Source of the DNA: Chitinophagales bacterium
GTDB lineage: Bacteria; Bacteroidota; Bacteroidia; Chitinophagales; Chitinophagaceae
Direction: 5' to 3'
NCBI GenBank assembly: GCA_017303415.1
Contig: JAFLBJ010000001.1
Coordinates: 1,674,001-1,738,000, forward strand
Length of the DNA: 64,000 nucleotides
Position 1 is the first letter of the stretch, and the number at the start of each line of letters is the position of its first letter. Both the position numbers and the translations under genes were made by a program. The notes beneath the pieces are model-generated. The model made no database searches. It was not told the DNA's origin and saw nothing but the letters and a program-made list of their open reading frames with translations. Below, in pieces: positions 17,558-28,100 of this stretch.

Positions 17558-17857
17558 ATGAACGTAAACATTCAAACTGTTCATTTTGATGCGGATCTGA
17601 AGCTTGTTAACTATGTCAGGGAGAAACTCGCGAAACTGAACACGTTTCACGACCGTATCATAAAAGTTGATGTTTTTTTGAAACTCGACAATGTGGTCCA
17701 TAACATTAAAGACAAAATCGCAGAGATCAGAGTACACGTACCCCGAAATCAGTTTTTTGTCAAGTCATCCAGTAAATCGTTTGAAGGGTCTTTTGATGAC
17801 GCGATGGATTCGTTGATCACCCAGATCAAACGCAAAAAAGAAAAGAAAGCAGCTTAA
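17558..17857 (+). CDS. hpf: Ribosome hibernation-promoting factor, short form
   Basis: A 99-residue protein of the HPF/RaiA family: MNVNIQTVHFDADLKLVNYV with the family KLxKLxxFxDRIIKVDVFLKL pattern and a basic C-terminus ending KRKKEKKAA. It binds the 30S decoding region during stationary phase and blocks translation. It lacks the C-terminal dimerisation domain of long HPF, so it would need a partner to make 100S dimers. It is followed at once by a strong terminator. Confidence 0.85.
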   Translation: MNVNIQTVHFDADLKLVNYVREKLAKLNTFHDRIIKVDVFLKLDNVVHNIKDKIAEIRVHVPRNQFFVKSSSKSFEGSFDDAMDSLITQIKRKKEKKAA

Positions 17858-17865
17858 TTTGATAT

Positions 17866-17891
17866 AACCCCGCCACTGGCGGGGTTTTTTT
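17866..17891 (+). terminator. Rho-independent terminator after hpf
   Basis: AACCCCGCC / GGCGGGGTT stem with a 3-4 nt loop and a run of eight T, 8 nt after the hpf stop. Confidence 0.9.
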
Positions 17892-17929
17892 GTGGGGAAA
17901 ACCCCGATAAAAAATTCGTTTTCAAAATT

Positions 17930-17958
17930 TTTGCAATAATCAAATTCCCTTACCTTTG
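17930..17958 (+). promoter_or_regulatory. Promoter of the tRNA-tuf operon
   Basis: TTTG at 17930-17933, 17-nt spacer and TACCTTTG at 17951-17958. It lies 78 nt before the first tRNA. Confidence 0.65.
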
Positions 17959-18036
17959 CCTTCCCAAAAAAAATGGGGGTAGTTCTTTATTGTCCCGACC
18001 GCAGCCCGATGTCGGGCTAAAGAAGGGTAGGTAATT

Positions 18037-18109
18037 GCCACTTTAGCTCAGCTGGTAGAGCAACTGATTTGTAATCAGTAGGTCGTTGGTTCGATTCCGA
18101 CAAGTGGCT
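18037..18109 (+). tRNA. tRNA-Thr (anticodon TGT)
   Basis: A 73-nt cloverleaf: acceptor arms GCCACTT/AAGTGGC, D arm GCTC...GAGC, anticodon stem ACTGA/TCAGT with loop TTTGTAA, T arm GTTGG-TTCGATT-CCGAC, discriminator T. CCA is not encoded. First of four tRNAs in front of tuf. Confidence 0.95.
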
Positions 18110-18118
18110 CCGACAACA

Positions 18119-18201
18119 GGGCAGATTCCAGAGCGGCCAAATGGGGCGGACTGTAAATCCGCTGTCTTTCGACTTCAGAGGTTCGAATCCTCTTCTGCCC
18201 A
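18119..18201 (+). tRNA. tRNA-Tyr (anticodon GTA)
   Basis: An 83-nt type II tRNA with long variable arm; acceptor GGGCAGA/TCTGCCC, anticodon loop CTGTAAA, T loop TTCGAAT, discriminator A. It begins 9 nt after tRNA-Thr. Confidence 0.94.
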
Positions 18202-18211
18202 CGGATTTTAA

Positions 18212-18284
18212 GCGGGAGTAGCTCATTTGGTAGAGCGATAGCCTTCCAAGCTATAGGTGGCGAGTTCGAGCCTCGTCTCCCGCT
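18212..18284 (+). tRNA. tRNA-Gly (anticodon TCC)
   Basis: A 73-nt tRNA; acceptor GCGGGAG/CTCCCGC, anticodon loop CTTCCAA, T arm GCGAG-TTCGAGC-CTCGT (one G-T pair), discriminator T. Confidence 0.94.
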
Positions 18285-18368
18285 CATAACGGTTTGTAGT
18301 TTAAGGGTTTTTGGTTGATGGTCGAGCGACCACGCCGACCACGGGCTGGAAACTACCAACGCAGTAAA

Positions 18369-18440
<72 letters not shown>

Positions 18441-18489
18441 CAATCGAACGATATATAAATTTTGTAAAAACAACCTAAAACGGATAACA

Positions 18490-19676
<1,187 letters not shown>

Positions 19677-19677
<1 letters not shown>

Positions 19678-19790
19678 GCTTTTAGTCAATGGCTTTTAGC
19701 TATTGCCAAAGGCACTGTAAATGATAATTTTATATCTTTACATCATAAACTAAAAGCTGTTCGCCTACCGGCGAATAGCTTTTAGCTTTC
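19677..19790. repeat. Inverted GCTTTTAGC-type repeats between tuf and tRNA-Trp
   Basis: GCTTTTAGTCAATGGCTTTTAGC on the left and CTAAAAGC ... GCTTTTAGC on the right, with a small GCCTACCGGC hairpin in the middle of the right part. The same unit type appears between rplJ and rplL (22595-22710). Either arm could form a stem, and a near-consensus TATCTTTA sits between them. Confidence 0.6.
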
Positions 19791-19791
19791 T

Positions 19792-19862
19792 ACGGGCATA
19801 GTTCAATGGCAGAATAGCGGTCTCCAAAACCGTTGATGGGAGTTCGAATCTCTCTGCCCGTG
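19792..19862 (+). tRNA. tRNA-Trp (anticodon CCA)
   Basis: A 71-nt tRNA; acceptor ACGGGCA/TGCCCGT, D arm GTTC...GAAT, anticodon loop CTCCAAA, T loop TTCGAAT, discriminator G. Its position directly upstream of secE is shared by many bacteria. Confidence 0.94.
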
Positions 19863-19886
19863 CTTCTGAATCTGAAAATTGAAATC

Positions 19887-20081
19887 ATGAACAAGATCAC
19901 CACATACTTCCGTGAAAGCTACCGTGAACTGCTGGAAAAAGTGACCTGGCCAACCTGGGCACAATTACAGCAGTCCACCATGATCGTACTGGTAGCTACC
20001 CTGTTGTTCACCGCCATGATCGGTGTGATGGACCTGGGTATCAACAAACTATTGCAACTCATCTATAACATGATGAACTAA
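19887..20081 (+). CDS. secE: Preprotein translocase subunit SecE
   Basis: A 64-residue single-helix SecE: the conserved cytoplasmic YFRESYRELLEKVTWPTW segment (residues ~6-23) is followed by one membrane helix (residues ~30-58). This clamps the SecYEG channel. An in-frame ATG at 19833 lies inside tRNA-Trp, so 19887 is the start. Its TAA overlaps the nusG ATG (TAATG). Confidence 0.93.
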   Translation: MNKITTYFRESYRELLEKVTWPTWAQLQQSTMIVLVATLLFTAMIGVMDLGINKLLQLIYNMMN

Positions 20082-20653
20082 TGGAAACAAACACTGTACA
20101 AACCGAAAAGGAATCCAAGTGGTATGTTCTCCGGGTGGTTAGCGGAAAGGAGAAGAAAGTAAAGGAGTACCTCGACAAGGAGATCGCGCGGAGTGGATGG
20201 AGTGATATCGTTAAGCAGGTATTTCTCCCCGTGGAAAAGGTATATAAAGTACAAAACGGGAAGAAAGTAATGCGCGAGCGGAACTACTACCCCGGTTATG
20301 TGATGATCGAGATCGTAGATGGTAAATTTGGCGATGACCTCCGTGATACCATCAAGAATACCACCAATGTCATCCATTTCCTGGGCAAGGAAAACCCCAT
20401 TGCCCTCCGGAAAGCAGAGGTGAATAAAATGCTCGGCAAAATGGACGAAATGGCCGAAGCCGGTGGCGTCAGCATGAGCGAACCCTTTATCATTGGGGAA
20501 ACCATCAAGATCATTGAAGGTCCTTTCAACGATTTCAACGGGGTGATCGAAGAGGTACACGACGACAAGAAAAAACTAAAGGTCACCGTAAAGATCTTTG
20601 GCCGCTCTACTCCAGTGGAACTCAATTACATGCAAGTAGAGAAACTGAGCTAA
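20081..20653 (+). CDS. nusG: Transcription termination/antitermination factor NusG
   Basis: A 190-residue protein. The NGN domain has [18 protein letters not shown] and [11 protein letters not shown]; the C-terminal KOW domain holds [20 protein letters not shown]. It binds RNA polymerase and couples it with Rho, NusA or the ribosome. It overlaps secE by one base and is followed by a hairpin terminator before the rplK promoter. Confidence 0.95.
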   Translation: METNTVQTEKESKWYVLRVVSGKEKKVKEYLDKEIARSGWSDIVKQVFLPVEKVYKVQNGKKVMRERNYYPGYVMIEIVDGKFGDDLRDTIKNTTNVIHFLGKENPIALRKAEVNKMLGKMDEMAEAGGVSMSEPFIIGETIKIIEGPFNDFNGVIEEVHDDKKKLKVTVKIFGRSTPVELNYMQVEKLS

Positions 20654-20673
20654 GACAAGATTTTTCCAATAAT

Positions 20674-20698
20674 AGCCACCTTCGGGTGGCTTTTTTTA
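20674..20698 (+). terminator. Rho-independent terminator after nusG
   Basis: GCCACC-TTCG-GGTGGC stem closed by a TTCG tetraloop and followed by seven T. Confidence 0.9.
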
Positions 20699-20710
20699 TG
20701 GGGAAATGCC

Positions 20711-20718
20711 TATCTTTG
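20711..20718 (+). promoter_or_regulatory. TATCTTTG -7 element of the rplKAJL operon
   Basis: Exact TAnnTTTG element 13 nt after the nusG terminator, leaving a leader of roughly 80 nt before rplK. Confidence 0.55.
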
Positions 20719-20744
20719 CGTCCCCAAAAAGTTCTTAATAGAGG

Positions 20745-20783
20745 AATTTGGGAGACCAAGTAGTGTGATACGAAAGGTCGTCT
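20745..20783 (+). promoter_or_regulatory. Candidate L1-binding autoregulatory leader of rplK-rplA
   Basis: The leader contains GGGAGACC followed by GTGTGATACGAAAGGTC. GACC/GGTC can pair, bringing GGGAG opposite GTGATAC. These are the sequence blocks of the L1 site in 23S rRNA helix 77 and in L1-regulated leaders of other bacteria. This rests on motif reading only; the fold was not computed. Confidence 0.4.
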
Positions 20784-20803
20784 GAACCAATAAATCGATT
20801 AAA

Positions 20804-21247
20804 ATGGCAAAAGAAATCACTGGCTTTGTCAAGCTGCAGTGTAAGGGTGGCCAGGCCAACCCTGCACCTCCCATCGGTCCGGCATTGGGTTCCAAGGGTA
20901 TCAACATCATGGAATTCTGTAAGCAATTCAATGCCCGCACCCAGGACAAGATGGGTAAAGTACTTCCCGTATTAATTACTGTTTACGCCGACAAGAGTTT
21001 TGAGTTTATTATTAAAACTCCTCCCGCAGCCGTTCAACTGATGGAAGCGGCCAAATTGCAAAAAGGCTCCAAAGAACCCAACCGCAACAAAGTGGGCAAG
21101 GTGACATGGACCCAGGTAGAGGCAATTGCTAAAGACAAGATGCCCGACCTGAATTGTTTCACCGTGGAAAGCGCTATGCGTATGGTGGCTGGTACAGCCC
21201 GTAGCATGGGGTTGACCGTAGAGGGATCCGCTCCGTGGGAGAATTAA
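20804..21247 (+). CDS. rplK: 50S ribosomal protein uL11
   Basis: A 147-residue protein. The N-terminal domain has [20 protein letters not shown] (proline-rich region facing thiostrepton site) and the C-terminal domain binds the GTPase-centre rRNA, ending [15 protein letters not shown]. The length and motifs are canonical. It heads the rplK-rplA-rplJ-rplL string. Confidence 0.97.
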   Translation: MAKEITGFVKLQCKGGQANPAPPIGPALGSKGINIMEFCKQFNARTQDKMGKVLPVLITVYADKSFEFIIKTPPAAVQLMEAAKLQKGSKEPNRNKVGKVTWTQVEAIAKDKMPDLNCFTVESAMRMVAGTARSMGLTVEGSAPWEN

Positions 21248-21333
21248 TTTAAACAATTGCCCGCTATCGCAGAGGTACCGGCGGTTAAACGCCCTCGCTC
21301 AAGCTTCCGCGGACAAAGTAAAAACGAATTAAA

Positions 21334-22029
21334 ATGGCTTTCATCAGTAAAAAAAGAAAAACAGCTGAATCTAAAGTAGACAGCAACAAGCAATACAGTC
21401 TCAACGAGGCATCTTCCCTGGTTAAACAGGTGAACGTAGCAAAGTTCGATGCTTCCGTAGACCTTCATATCCGTCTGGGTGTAGATCCCAAGAAGGCCGA
21501 TCAGGCCATTCGTGGTACGGTAACCCTTCCCCACGGAACAGGTAAAACAAAACGGGTTCTGGTACTTTGTACCCCCGAAAAAGAAGCCGAAGCAAAAGCC
21601 GCTGGTGCAGACTTTGTGGGACTGGACGAATTTGTCACCAAGATCGAAGGTGGCTGGGTAGATGTGGATGTGATCGTGGCTACGCCCTCCGTGATGCCGA
21701 AGATCGGTAAACTGGGTAAAGTACTCGGTCCCCGTAACCTGATGCCCAACCCCAAAACCGGAACAGTAACAAACGATGTTGCCGCCGCCGTCAATGACGT
21801 AAAAGGTGGTAAGATCGCCTTTAAAGTAGATAAGGCCGGTATCATTCACGCGTCCATTGGTCGTGTGAGCTTCGCGCCTGAAAAGATCGCCGAAAACAGC
21901 CAGGAATTGCTCAATGCCATCATCAAGGCAAAACCTTCCAGTGCAAAAGGTACCTACCTGAAAGGCATCAGCATGGCCAGTTCCATGAGCCCCGGCATTT
22001 CCATCGATACGAAAGGATTTGTTCACTAA
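21334..22029 (+). CDS. rplA: 50S ribosomal protein uL1
   Basis: A 231-residue protein of the mobile L1 stalk. Recognisable blocks are [57 protein letters not shown] and [18 protein letters not shown]. In other bacteria it represses translation of its own rplK-rplA mRNA, which fits the motif in the rplK leader. The 86-nt gap from rplK shows no further gene. Confidence 0.97.
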   Translation: MAFISKKRKTAESKVDSNKQYSLNEASSLVKQVNVAKFDASVDLHIRLGVDPKKADQAIRGTVTLPHGTGKTKRVLVLCTPEKEAEAKAAGADFVGLDEFVTKIEGGWVDVDVIVATPSVMPKIGKLGKVLGPRNLMPNPKTGTVTNDVAAAVNDVKGGKIAFKVDKAGIIHASIGRVSFAPEKIAENSQELLNAIIKAKPSSAKGTYLKGISMASSMSPGISIDTKGFVH

Positions 22030-22073
22030 TTAACTAACCGGTCCTGCTAAAGCGGGATGACAAATAAAGAGTC

Positions 22074-22589
22074 ATGACAAAAGATCAAAAAAATGAAGTG
22101 ATTGAGTTGCTGAAGGGAAAATTCTCTCAGTACAATAACTTCTATGTGACCGATACCGAATCCCTGACGGTTGAACAGGTAACCAAACTGCGTAGCGCCT
22201 GCTTCAGCAAGAATGTGGAAATGAAGGTGGCTAAAAACACCCTCATTAAAAAAGCCCTGGAATCACTGGATGCCGAGCGTTATGCCGGTGTGTATGATTC
22301 CCTGCACCAGGTAACTGCCCTGCTGTTTTCCGAGAACCCTAAAGAGCCAGCCCTGATCATCAGCTCGTTCCGGAAAGATAGCAAAGGTGAAAAACCTGTG
22401 CTGAAAGCAGCCTTTATCAATGGTGATATCTACACCGGAGATAATCAACTTTCCAACCTCACGAAGATCAAGACGAAGAACGAATTGATCGGCGAAGTGA
22501 TCGGATTGCTGCAATCTCCGGCCAAGCGTGTTATCGCTGCCCTTTTACATCATCACGAACAGAAAGAAGGCGCGGCGGCAGCCGAGTAA
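22074..22589 (+). CDS. rplJ: 50S ribosomal protein uL10
   Basis: A 171-residue stalk base protein: N-terminal rRNA-binding domain (residues ~1-130, with VAKNTLIKKAL) and a C-terminal helix of the sort that binds L7/L12 dimers (LLQSPAKRVIAALLHHHEQ). The gap to rplA is only 44 nt, so there is no room for a long L10-type leader. Confidence 0.93.
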   Translation: MTKDQKNEVIELLKGKFSQYNNFYVTDTESLTVEQVTKLRSACFSKNVEMKVAKNTLIKKALESLDAERYAGVYDSLHQVTALLFSENPKEPALIISSFRKDSKGEKPVLKAAFINGDIYTGDNQLSNLTKIKTKNELIGEVIGLLQSPAKRVIAALLHHHEQKEGAAAAE

Positions 22590-22594
22590 GTTTT

Positions 22595-22710
22595 AGTAAT
22601 TGGCAGTTAGCTTTTAGCTTGTAGCCAATACAAAAACAAAATTCGCAAGAACCGTAAACGAAGAAACTAAACGCTAAAAGCCAAAAGCTGATAGCTAATA
22701 GCAAAAAGGC
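22595..22710. repeat. Inverted GCTTTTAGC-type repeats between rplJ and rplL
   Basis: Left: TTAGCTTTTAGCTTGTAGCC. Right: GCTAAAAGCC...AAAGCTGATAGCTAATAGC. The arms could form a hairpin inside what is normally a continuous rplJ-rplL transcript. Same unit as at 19677-19790. Confidence 0.6.
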
Positions 22711-22796
22711 CCGGCCTGGGTCAACAAACAGGCAAATTTTTTTAAACCCGCCGTTGGAGCAAAACAAGCTGTGAAAACGGTAAAAATTTTAAACAA

Positions 22797-23174
22797 ATGG
22801 CAGACGTAAAAGCATTAGCAGAAAGCCTGGTAAACCTGACTGTAAAAGAAGTACAGGAACTGGCTGATTTCCTGAAAGCAGAGTATGGTATCGAACCCGC
22901 AGCCGCAGCAGTTGTAGTTGCCGCTGGTGGTGATGGTGGTGGTGCCGCTGCTGCAGAAGAAAAAACCGCTTTCAATGTTGTATTGAAGAGTGGTGGCGCA
23001 TCCAAACTGAACGTAGTGAAGATCGTAAAAGATCTGACTGGTCTGGGTCTGAAAGAAGCCAAAGACCTCGTGGATGGTGCACCGAAGAACGTGAAAGAAG
23101 GTGTTTCCAAAGCAGAAGCCGAAGATATCGCCGCCAAACTGAAAGAAGCTGGCGCCGACGTGGAAATCGCTTAA
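22797..23174 (+). CDS. rplL: 50S ribosomal protein bL12 (L7/L12)
   Basis: A 125-residue protein: N-terminal dimerisation helices, a hinge rich in Ala and Gly (residues ~38-55), and the C-terminal factor-binding domain with [20 protein letters not shown] and [11 protein letters not shown]. Multiple copies form the ribosomal stalk that recruits EF-Tu and EF-G. The gene is followed by a strong terminator, so in this genome it does not run into rpoB. Confidence 0.97.
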   Translation: MADVKALAESLVNLTVKEVQELADFLKAEYGIEPAAAAVVVAAGGDGGGAAAAEEKTAFNVVLKSGGASKLNVVKIVKDLTGLGLKEAKDLVDGAPKNVKEGVSKAEAEDIAAKLKEAGADVEIA

Positions 23175-23196
23175 TTCATTGCATATCGCAAATTCG

Positions 23197-23224
23197 AACC
23201 CCGGAGCAATCCGGGGTTTTTTTT
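23197..23224 (+). terminator. Rho-independent terminator after rplL
   Basis: AACCCCGGA / TCCGGGGTT stem with loop GCAA and eight T. The left flank of the RAYT element begins on the next base. Confidence 0.93.
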
Positions 23225-23277
23225 GTGCTGTGCGAGACCTCTGGTCTCGCACTTCCAGAAAGCCGCCTCTGGCGGCA
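23225..23277. repeat. Left 53-bp inverted flank of the RAYT element
   Basis: Two consecutive palindromes, GTGCGAGACC-TCT-GGTCTCGCAC-like and GCCGCC-TCT-GGCGGC. The whole 53-bp segment is the inverse of 23861-23913 with three mismatches. Composite palindromes of this kind are REP sequences. Confidence 0.9.
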
Positions 23278-23289
23278 CAGTAGACTTAT

Positions 23290-23844
23290 TTAAAATAAAT
23301 AATCAATATCCATCAGCCCACAGTTTCTTTTATAGTTTGATGCGCTACTATACAGGTAGTCTTCCGGCTCCTTAACCCAACCAGCCCGAACTGGGTTTTC
23401 ATGGATATAAATCAATTTTGTGTGGAGGAATTTCATTGTGTGTATTTCTTCCGGATGATTATCTCCAGTCCAAATCCTGAACATCTCATGCTTATTGCTT
23501 TGCCTTGCCCGAAACTTTATCATATGCATTAACCAATCTCTTCGACTTTCGCTTTCGGATTGGATGGCATTGAAAATTGCCCGGCTGGTGAATGTCTTGA
23601 AATCCCTTAGGATGTCACTTAGGTTGCCGTCTGCGGTCCAAATTACATGTATGTGATTGGTCATAATAACGTAGGCACCTACTTTGAGTCCTTTACTTTT
23701 TCTACAGTGGTCCATACTCTCGATCAATAAGTCACGATACTTTTGTCTACTAAAAATATCAATCCAATCAATTGTTGTAAATGTTAGGAAATGAGTAGCC
23801 GACTGGTCTCGGATCTTATAACCTGCTGAAAAATTGTATGTCAT
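23290..23844 (-). mobile_element. REP-associated tyrosine transposase (RAYT, TnpA-REP/IS200-like Y1)
   Basis: A 184-residue HUH single-strand transposase coding region. HIHVIW gives the HUH metal-binding pair (residue ~63), and the C-terminal half contains KLIYIHENPVRAGWV and YLYSSASNY, typical of RAYT proteins. The start at 23844 was chosen because the longer frame to 23979 translates the right REP flank and its degenerate copies. RAYTs usually occur as single copies that mobilise REP palindromes rather than themselves. The gene looks intact and is antisense to the ribosomal operon. Confidence 0.85.
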
Positions 23845-23860
23845 TTTCTTTTGTTTTTTA

Positions 23861-23965
23861 TGCCGCCAGAGGCGGCTTTCTGGGGGTGCGAGACCGGAGG
23901 TCTCGCACAGCACGCTCGCACAGCTCTCTCGCTCAGATCTCTCGCACAGCACACTCTCACATCTC
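23861..23965. repeat. Right inverted flank of the RAYT element and degenerate CTCTCGCACAG repeats
   Basis: 23861-23913 is the 53-bp inverse partner of 23225-23277 (50 of 53 positions agree). It continues into a run of degenerate copies of TCTCGCACAGC up to about 23965, suggesting slippage or repeated insertion of half-REPs. Confidence 0.85.
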
Positions 23966-23982
23966 TCTCGCACCACCATCTC

Positions 23983-24879
23983 CTACAACTTTAGATACGG
24001 AATGATCCTTTGAAAAATATCATCTGTAACAACCGGAATGTCTTTCAGGGCTTCCAGGTTTGTAAATGCACCGTGCTGTTGCCGATAGGCGGGTAGGAGG
24101 GAAGCGAGTTTACCACGGAAATAGGGATGGGTGCCAAGTTCTTTTTCCATTACTGAATTCACATCCATTTTTCGAAGAAGGGCAGGCTCGGGCTGTAGCC
24201 GGCTTTGAATTATTTGAAATACCGAGTCGGATATACCATAGACTTCCCTGACCTGGCCAATAGAAAAGAAACCACCCAGCTTTTCCCGGTAGGCGACAAT
24301 ACGCGAAGCCAATTTGGACCCAATTCCCGGAAGCGCTATCCAGGCACTGGTGTCTGCAGAGTTGATTCCAACAGCAGGGAGACTCGAGCGGGGCGTGCTT
24401 TGCTGATAGGGTTTGAATATGCCCGAAGGTTTTTCTGATTCCGGCTTTTGGGGAATTCGGACCCAGGGGCGCAGTTCCTCGTATTTTCCAGCCCCAAGCC
24501 CGTAGATCCTTCCCAGGTCCTCTGGCGTGGAAAATCGCCCCCCTTTTTCGCGAAATTTCAGAATGGTCTGAATGGTTTTCTCCTTTAAGCCAAGGTCTTT
24601 CCACCCTGAATGGGATAGTGTATTCGGGTCAAAGGCAAAAAGCCGGTTTTCCGGCCTTTTATAATCCCTTTCCGGTATGGACTCATCTCCAAACCGGGAG
24701 GGGAAGGGAGGAGCAGGCAGCGCCAGGCTCGTATCGGCTTTGGTGATTTCAGGGGGTTCGGGCTCCGGAAACAGATCGGGCAGGAACCAGGCAAGGATGA
24801 TCAGGGCGGTCAAGCCTAAAATGCCTGCTCTTTCGCGACGCGAAAAGGAAAGATAAAAAAGCGTTGAAAAGCGTTCCAT
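23983..24879 (-). CDS. ComEA-like helix-hairpin-helix protein
   Basis: A 298-residue protein with one N-terminal membrane helix (LGLTALIILAWFLPDLF, residues ~22-38), a proline-rich linker and three helix-hairpin-helix units: ~residues 85-140 (LGLKEKTIQTILKFREKGG), ~170-235 (WIALPGIGSKLASRIVAYRE) and ~240-298. The middle one matches the DNA-binding consensus LPGIGxxxAxxI best. This resembles ComEA, which binds incoming DNA at the membrane, but with extra HhH copies. It lies antisense between rplL and rpoB. Confidence 0.75.
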   Translation of the reverse strand: MERFSTLFYLSFSRRERAGILGLTALIILAWFLPDLFPEPEPPEITKADTSLALPAPPFPSRFGDESIPERDYKRPENRLFAFDPNTLSHSGWKDLGLKEKTIQTILKFREKGGRFSTPEDLGRIYGLGAGKYEELRPWVRIPQKPESEKPSGIFKPYQQSTPRSSLPAVGINSADTSAWIALPGIGSKLASRIVAYREKLGGFFSIGQVREVYGISDSVFQIIQSRLQPEPALLRKMDVNSVMEKELGTHPYFRGKLASLLPAYRQQHGAFTNLEALKDIPVVTDDIFQRIIPYLKL

Positions 24880-24924
24880 AGGGGCTAAGGTTTACCCAAA
24901 GAAAGCGCCCCCTGAAATGGTGAA

Positions 24925-24961
24925 AAACAGGCCTTTCGGCCCGGTTTTCCGGCCCTGTTTT
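24925..24961. terminator. Possible bidirectional hairpin upstream of rpoB
   Basis: AAAAACAGGCC and GGCCCTGTTTTT form an imperfect stem around a GGCCCGG-containing centre. It lies 39 nt upstream of the rpoB -7 element and beside the start of the divergent HhH gene; it may insulate rpoB from upstream transcription. Confidence 0.4.
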
Positions 24962-24977
24962 TGTTCAGAAAGATTTC

Positions 24978-25007
24978 TTGTTTGACCGAAAGAAATCCTT
25001 ACCTTTG
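24978..25007 (+). promoter_or_regulatory. Promoter of rpoBC
   Basis: TTG at 24978-24980, 19-nt spacer and TACCTTTG at 25000-25007 give an independent promoter for rpoB with a leader of about 140 nt. Confidence 0.65.
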
Positions 25008-25152
25008 CCATCCTTTAATTTTGGCCAATTACACTTTGACGTCACAAATCATGCCTAAATAATTGAAATTCAGCGGCTTTTATTTCGACGGGAATAAAGG
25101 CAAGGTGGCATTTTGTACGTTCTGAATCAAGTTAAAACCGGTTTATACGCAT

Positions 25153-28100
25153 ATGTCTTCTACAAAAATGAATCAGCGGGTGGATTTTGGTAAGATCAAG
25201 CACTTAGCAGAAGCACCCGACCTGCTGGAAGTTCAGATCCAATCTTTTAAAGATTTTTTCCAACTGGAAACAACCCCTGACAAGCGTAACAATGAAGGTT
25301 TGTTCAAGGTGTTCAAGGAGAACTTCCCTATCACCGATACGCGTAACATCTTCGTTCTGGAGTTTCTGGATTATTTCATTGATCCTCCACGTTACTCTAT
25401 TGACGAGTGTATGGAAAGAGGGTTGACCTATGCGGTCCCCCTGAAAGCCAAACTGCGTCTGAGTTGTAACGATGAAGAGCACGTGGATTTCCAAACCATC
25501 GTTCAGGACGTGTTTCTGGGAAATATCCCCTACATGACCCCCCGTGGCACATTTGTGATCAATGGGGCAGAGCGTGTGGTCGTTTCCCAATTGCATCGTT
25601 CGCCCGGTGTGTTCTTTGGTCAATCCATTCACCCCAACGGAACCAAGATCTATTCCGCCCGTGTGATCCCCTTCAAGGGCGCCTGGATGGAATTTGCGAC
25701 GGACATCAACAACGTGATGTACGCCTATATCGACCGTAAGAAAAAATTCCCTGTGACAACGCTGCTGCGTTCGATCGGGTTTGAAACGGATAAAGACATC
25801 CTCGAACTCTTTGGCATGGCCGATGAGGTAAAGGGTGATAAGAAATCCCTCAGCAAGTATGTAGGCCGCCGCCTGGCAGCCCGTGTACTCCGTAGCTGGG
25901 TGGAGGACTTTGTGGATGAAGATACCGGTGAGGTTGTATCCATCGAACGGAATGAAGTGATCCTCGAGCGTGACTCCGTCCTGGACGAAGAAGCAATCGA
26001 CATGATCGCCGACATGGGCGCTGAAAGCGTATTCATTCAGAAGGAAGATGTAGGTGGCGATTACGCGATCATCTACAATACCCTGAACAAGGATACCTCC
26101 AACAGCGAACTGGAAGCCGTACAACATATCTACCGTCAATTGCGCGGTGCGGATGCTCCCGATAATGAGACCGCCCGTGGAATCATTGACAAACTCTTCT
26201 TCTCCGACAAACGCTATGACCTCGGAGAAGTAGGTCGTTATAAAATCAACCGTAAACTCGGTCTCGAAGCCAAACTGGATCAGAAAACACTGACCAAGCA
26301 GGATATCATCGAGATCATCAAATACCTGGTACGTCTAACCAACGGTAAAGCTGAGATCGATGATATCGATCACCTGAGCAATCGTCGTGTACGTACCGTG
26401 GGCGAACAACTTTATGCCCAGTTCGGGGTAGGTCTGGCCCGTATGGCCCGTACCATCCGCGAAAGAATGAACGTGCGTGACAACGAGGTATTCACACCGG
26501 TAGACCTGATCAATGCGCGGACACTGTCCTCCGTGATCAACTCCTTCTTTGGAACCTCTCAGTTGTCGCAGTTCCTCGATCAAACCAACCCGCTTTCCGA
26601 GATCACCCACAAGCGTCGTATCTCCGCTCTCGGACCTGGTGGTCTGAGCCGCGAACGCGCCGGTTTCGAGGTACGTGACGTACACTATTCACACTATGGC
26701 CGTCTCTGTACGATCGAGACACCGGAAGGACCGAACATCGGTCTGATCTCCACCCTCTGCGTACACGCGACGATCAACGAAATGGGCTTTATTGAAACGC
26801 CTTACCGCAAAGTAGAGAATGGAAAAGTGAACATGAAGGAACTGGTGTTCCTGAGCGCGGAAGAGGAAGATGAAGCCAAGATCGCCCAGGCCAATGCGCC
26901 CCTTGACGAAAAAGGACAATTTGTAGAAGATAAGGTGGTCAGTCGCGAAACAGGTGACTTCCCGATCCTGGATAAAGCGGATGTTGAATTCATGGACGTA
27001 GCCCCGAACCAGATCGTTGGTTTGAGTGCTTCCCTGATCCCCTTCCTTGAGCACGATGACGCCAACCGTGCCCTGATGGGATCAAACATGCAACGTCAGG
27101 CCGTTCCCCTGATCCGTCCCGACGAACCAATCGTAGGAACCGGATTGGAAGGTAAAGCAGCCCGTGATGCACGTATCCAGATCCACTCAGAAGGAACAGG
27201 GGTGGTAGAATATGTGGATGCCAATGAGATCCATGTTCGCTACGACCGCAACGACGCTGAAAAGCTGGTAAGCTTTGAAGATGACCTGCGCATTTACAAG
27301 CTGACCAAATTCATTAAAACCAACCAGGAGACCTCCATCAACCTGAAACCGGCTGTTAAGAAAAATCAGAAGGTGAAGAAAGGAGATTTCCTGACCGAAG
27401 GATATGCTACGCAAAACGGAGAACTGGCTCTTGGTAAGAACCTGAAAGTGGCCTTCATGCCCTGGAAAGGTTACAACTTCGAGGATGCCATCGTGATCAG
27501 TGAGCGTGTAGTAAAAGAAGATTGGTTCACGTCCGTTCACATCTCCGAATATGAACTGGAAGTACGTGATACCAAACTGGGTGAAGAAGAGCTGACCCCG
27601 GATATCCCCAACGTTTCGGAAGAAGCGACCAAAGACCTCGACGAGAACGGTATCATCCGTCTCGGCGCTCAGGTCAAGGAAGGAGATATCATCATCGGTA
27701 AGATCACTCCGAAAGGAGAAAGCGATCCCACGCCTGAGGAGAAACTGCTCCGTGCAATCTTCGGTGATAAGGCCGGTGATGCCAAAGACGCTTCCCTGAA
27801 AGCACCCAATGGTGTGGAAGGGGTGGTGATCGGCAAGAAACTCTTCCAACGCGCGAAGAAAGACAAGAATGCCAAAGTGCGGGAGAAAGCGGCGTTGGAG
27901 AAACTTGAGCGTATCCACGAGAAGAATGTCATTGACCTGAAAGAAGTATTGCTGGAGAAATTGCAGACCCTGCTGAAGGATCATTCCTCAGCTGGTGTAG
28001 GCAACAACTTTGGTGAAGTACAGATCGGCAAAGGCGCCAAATTCACCGTGAAAAATCTGGGTCAACTGGATTACCAGAACATCAACCCGCTGGGTTGGAC

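Noticed and set aside
23845..23979. N-terminal extension of the RAYT protein
   Set aside because: It is encoded by the right inverted flank and its degenerate copies, giving a repetitive Cys/Glu/Arg peptide unlike any RAYT.
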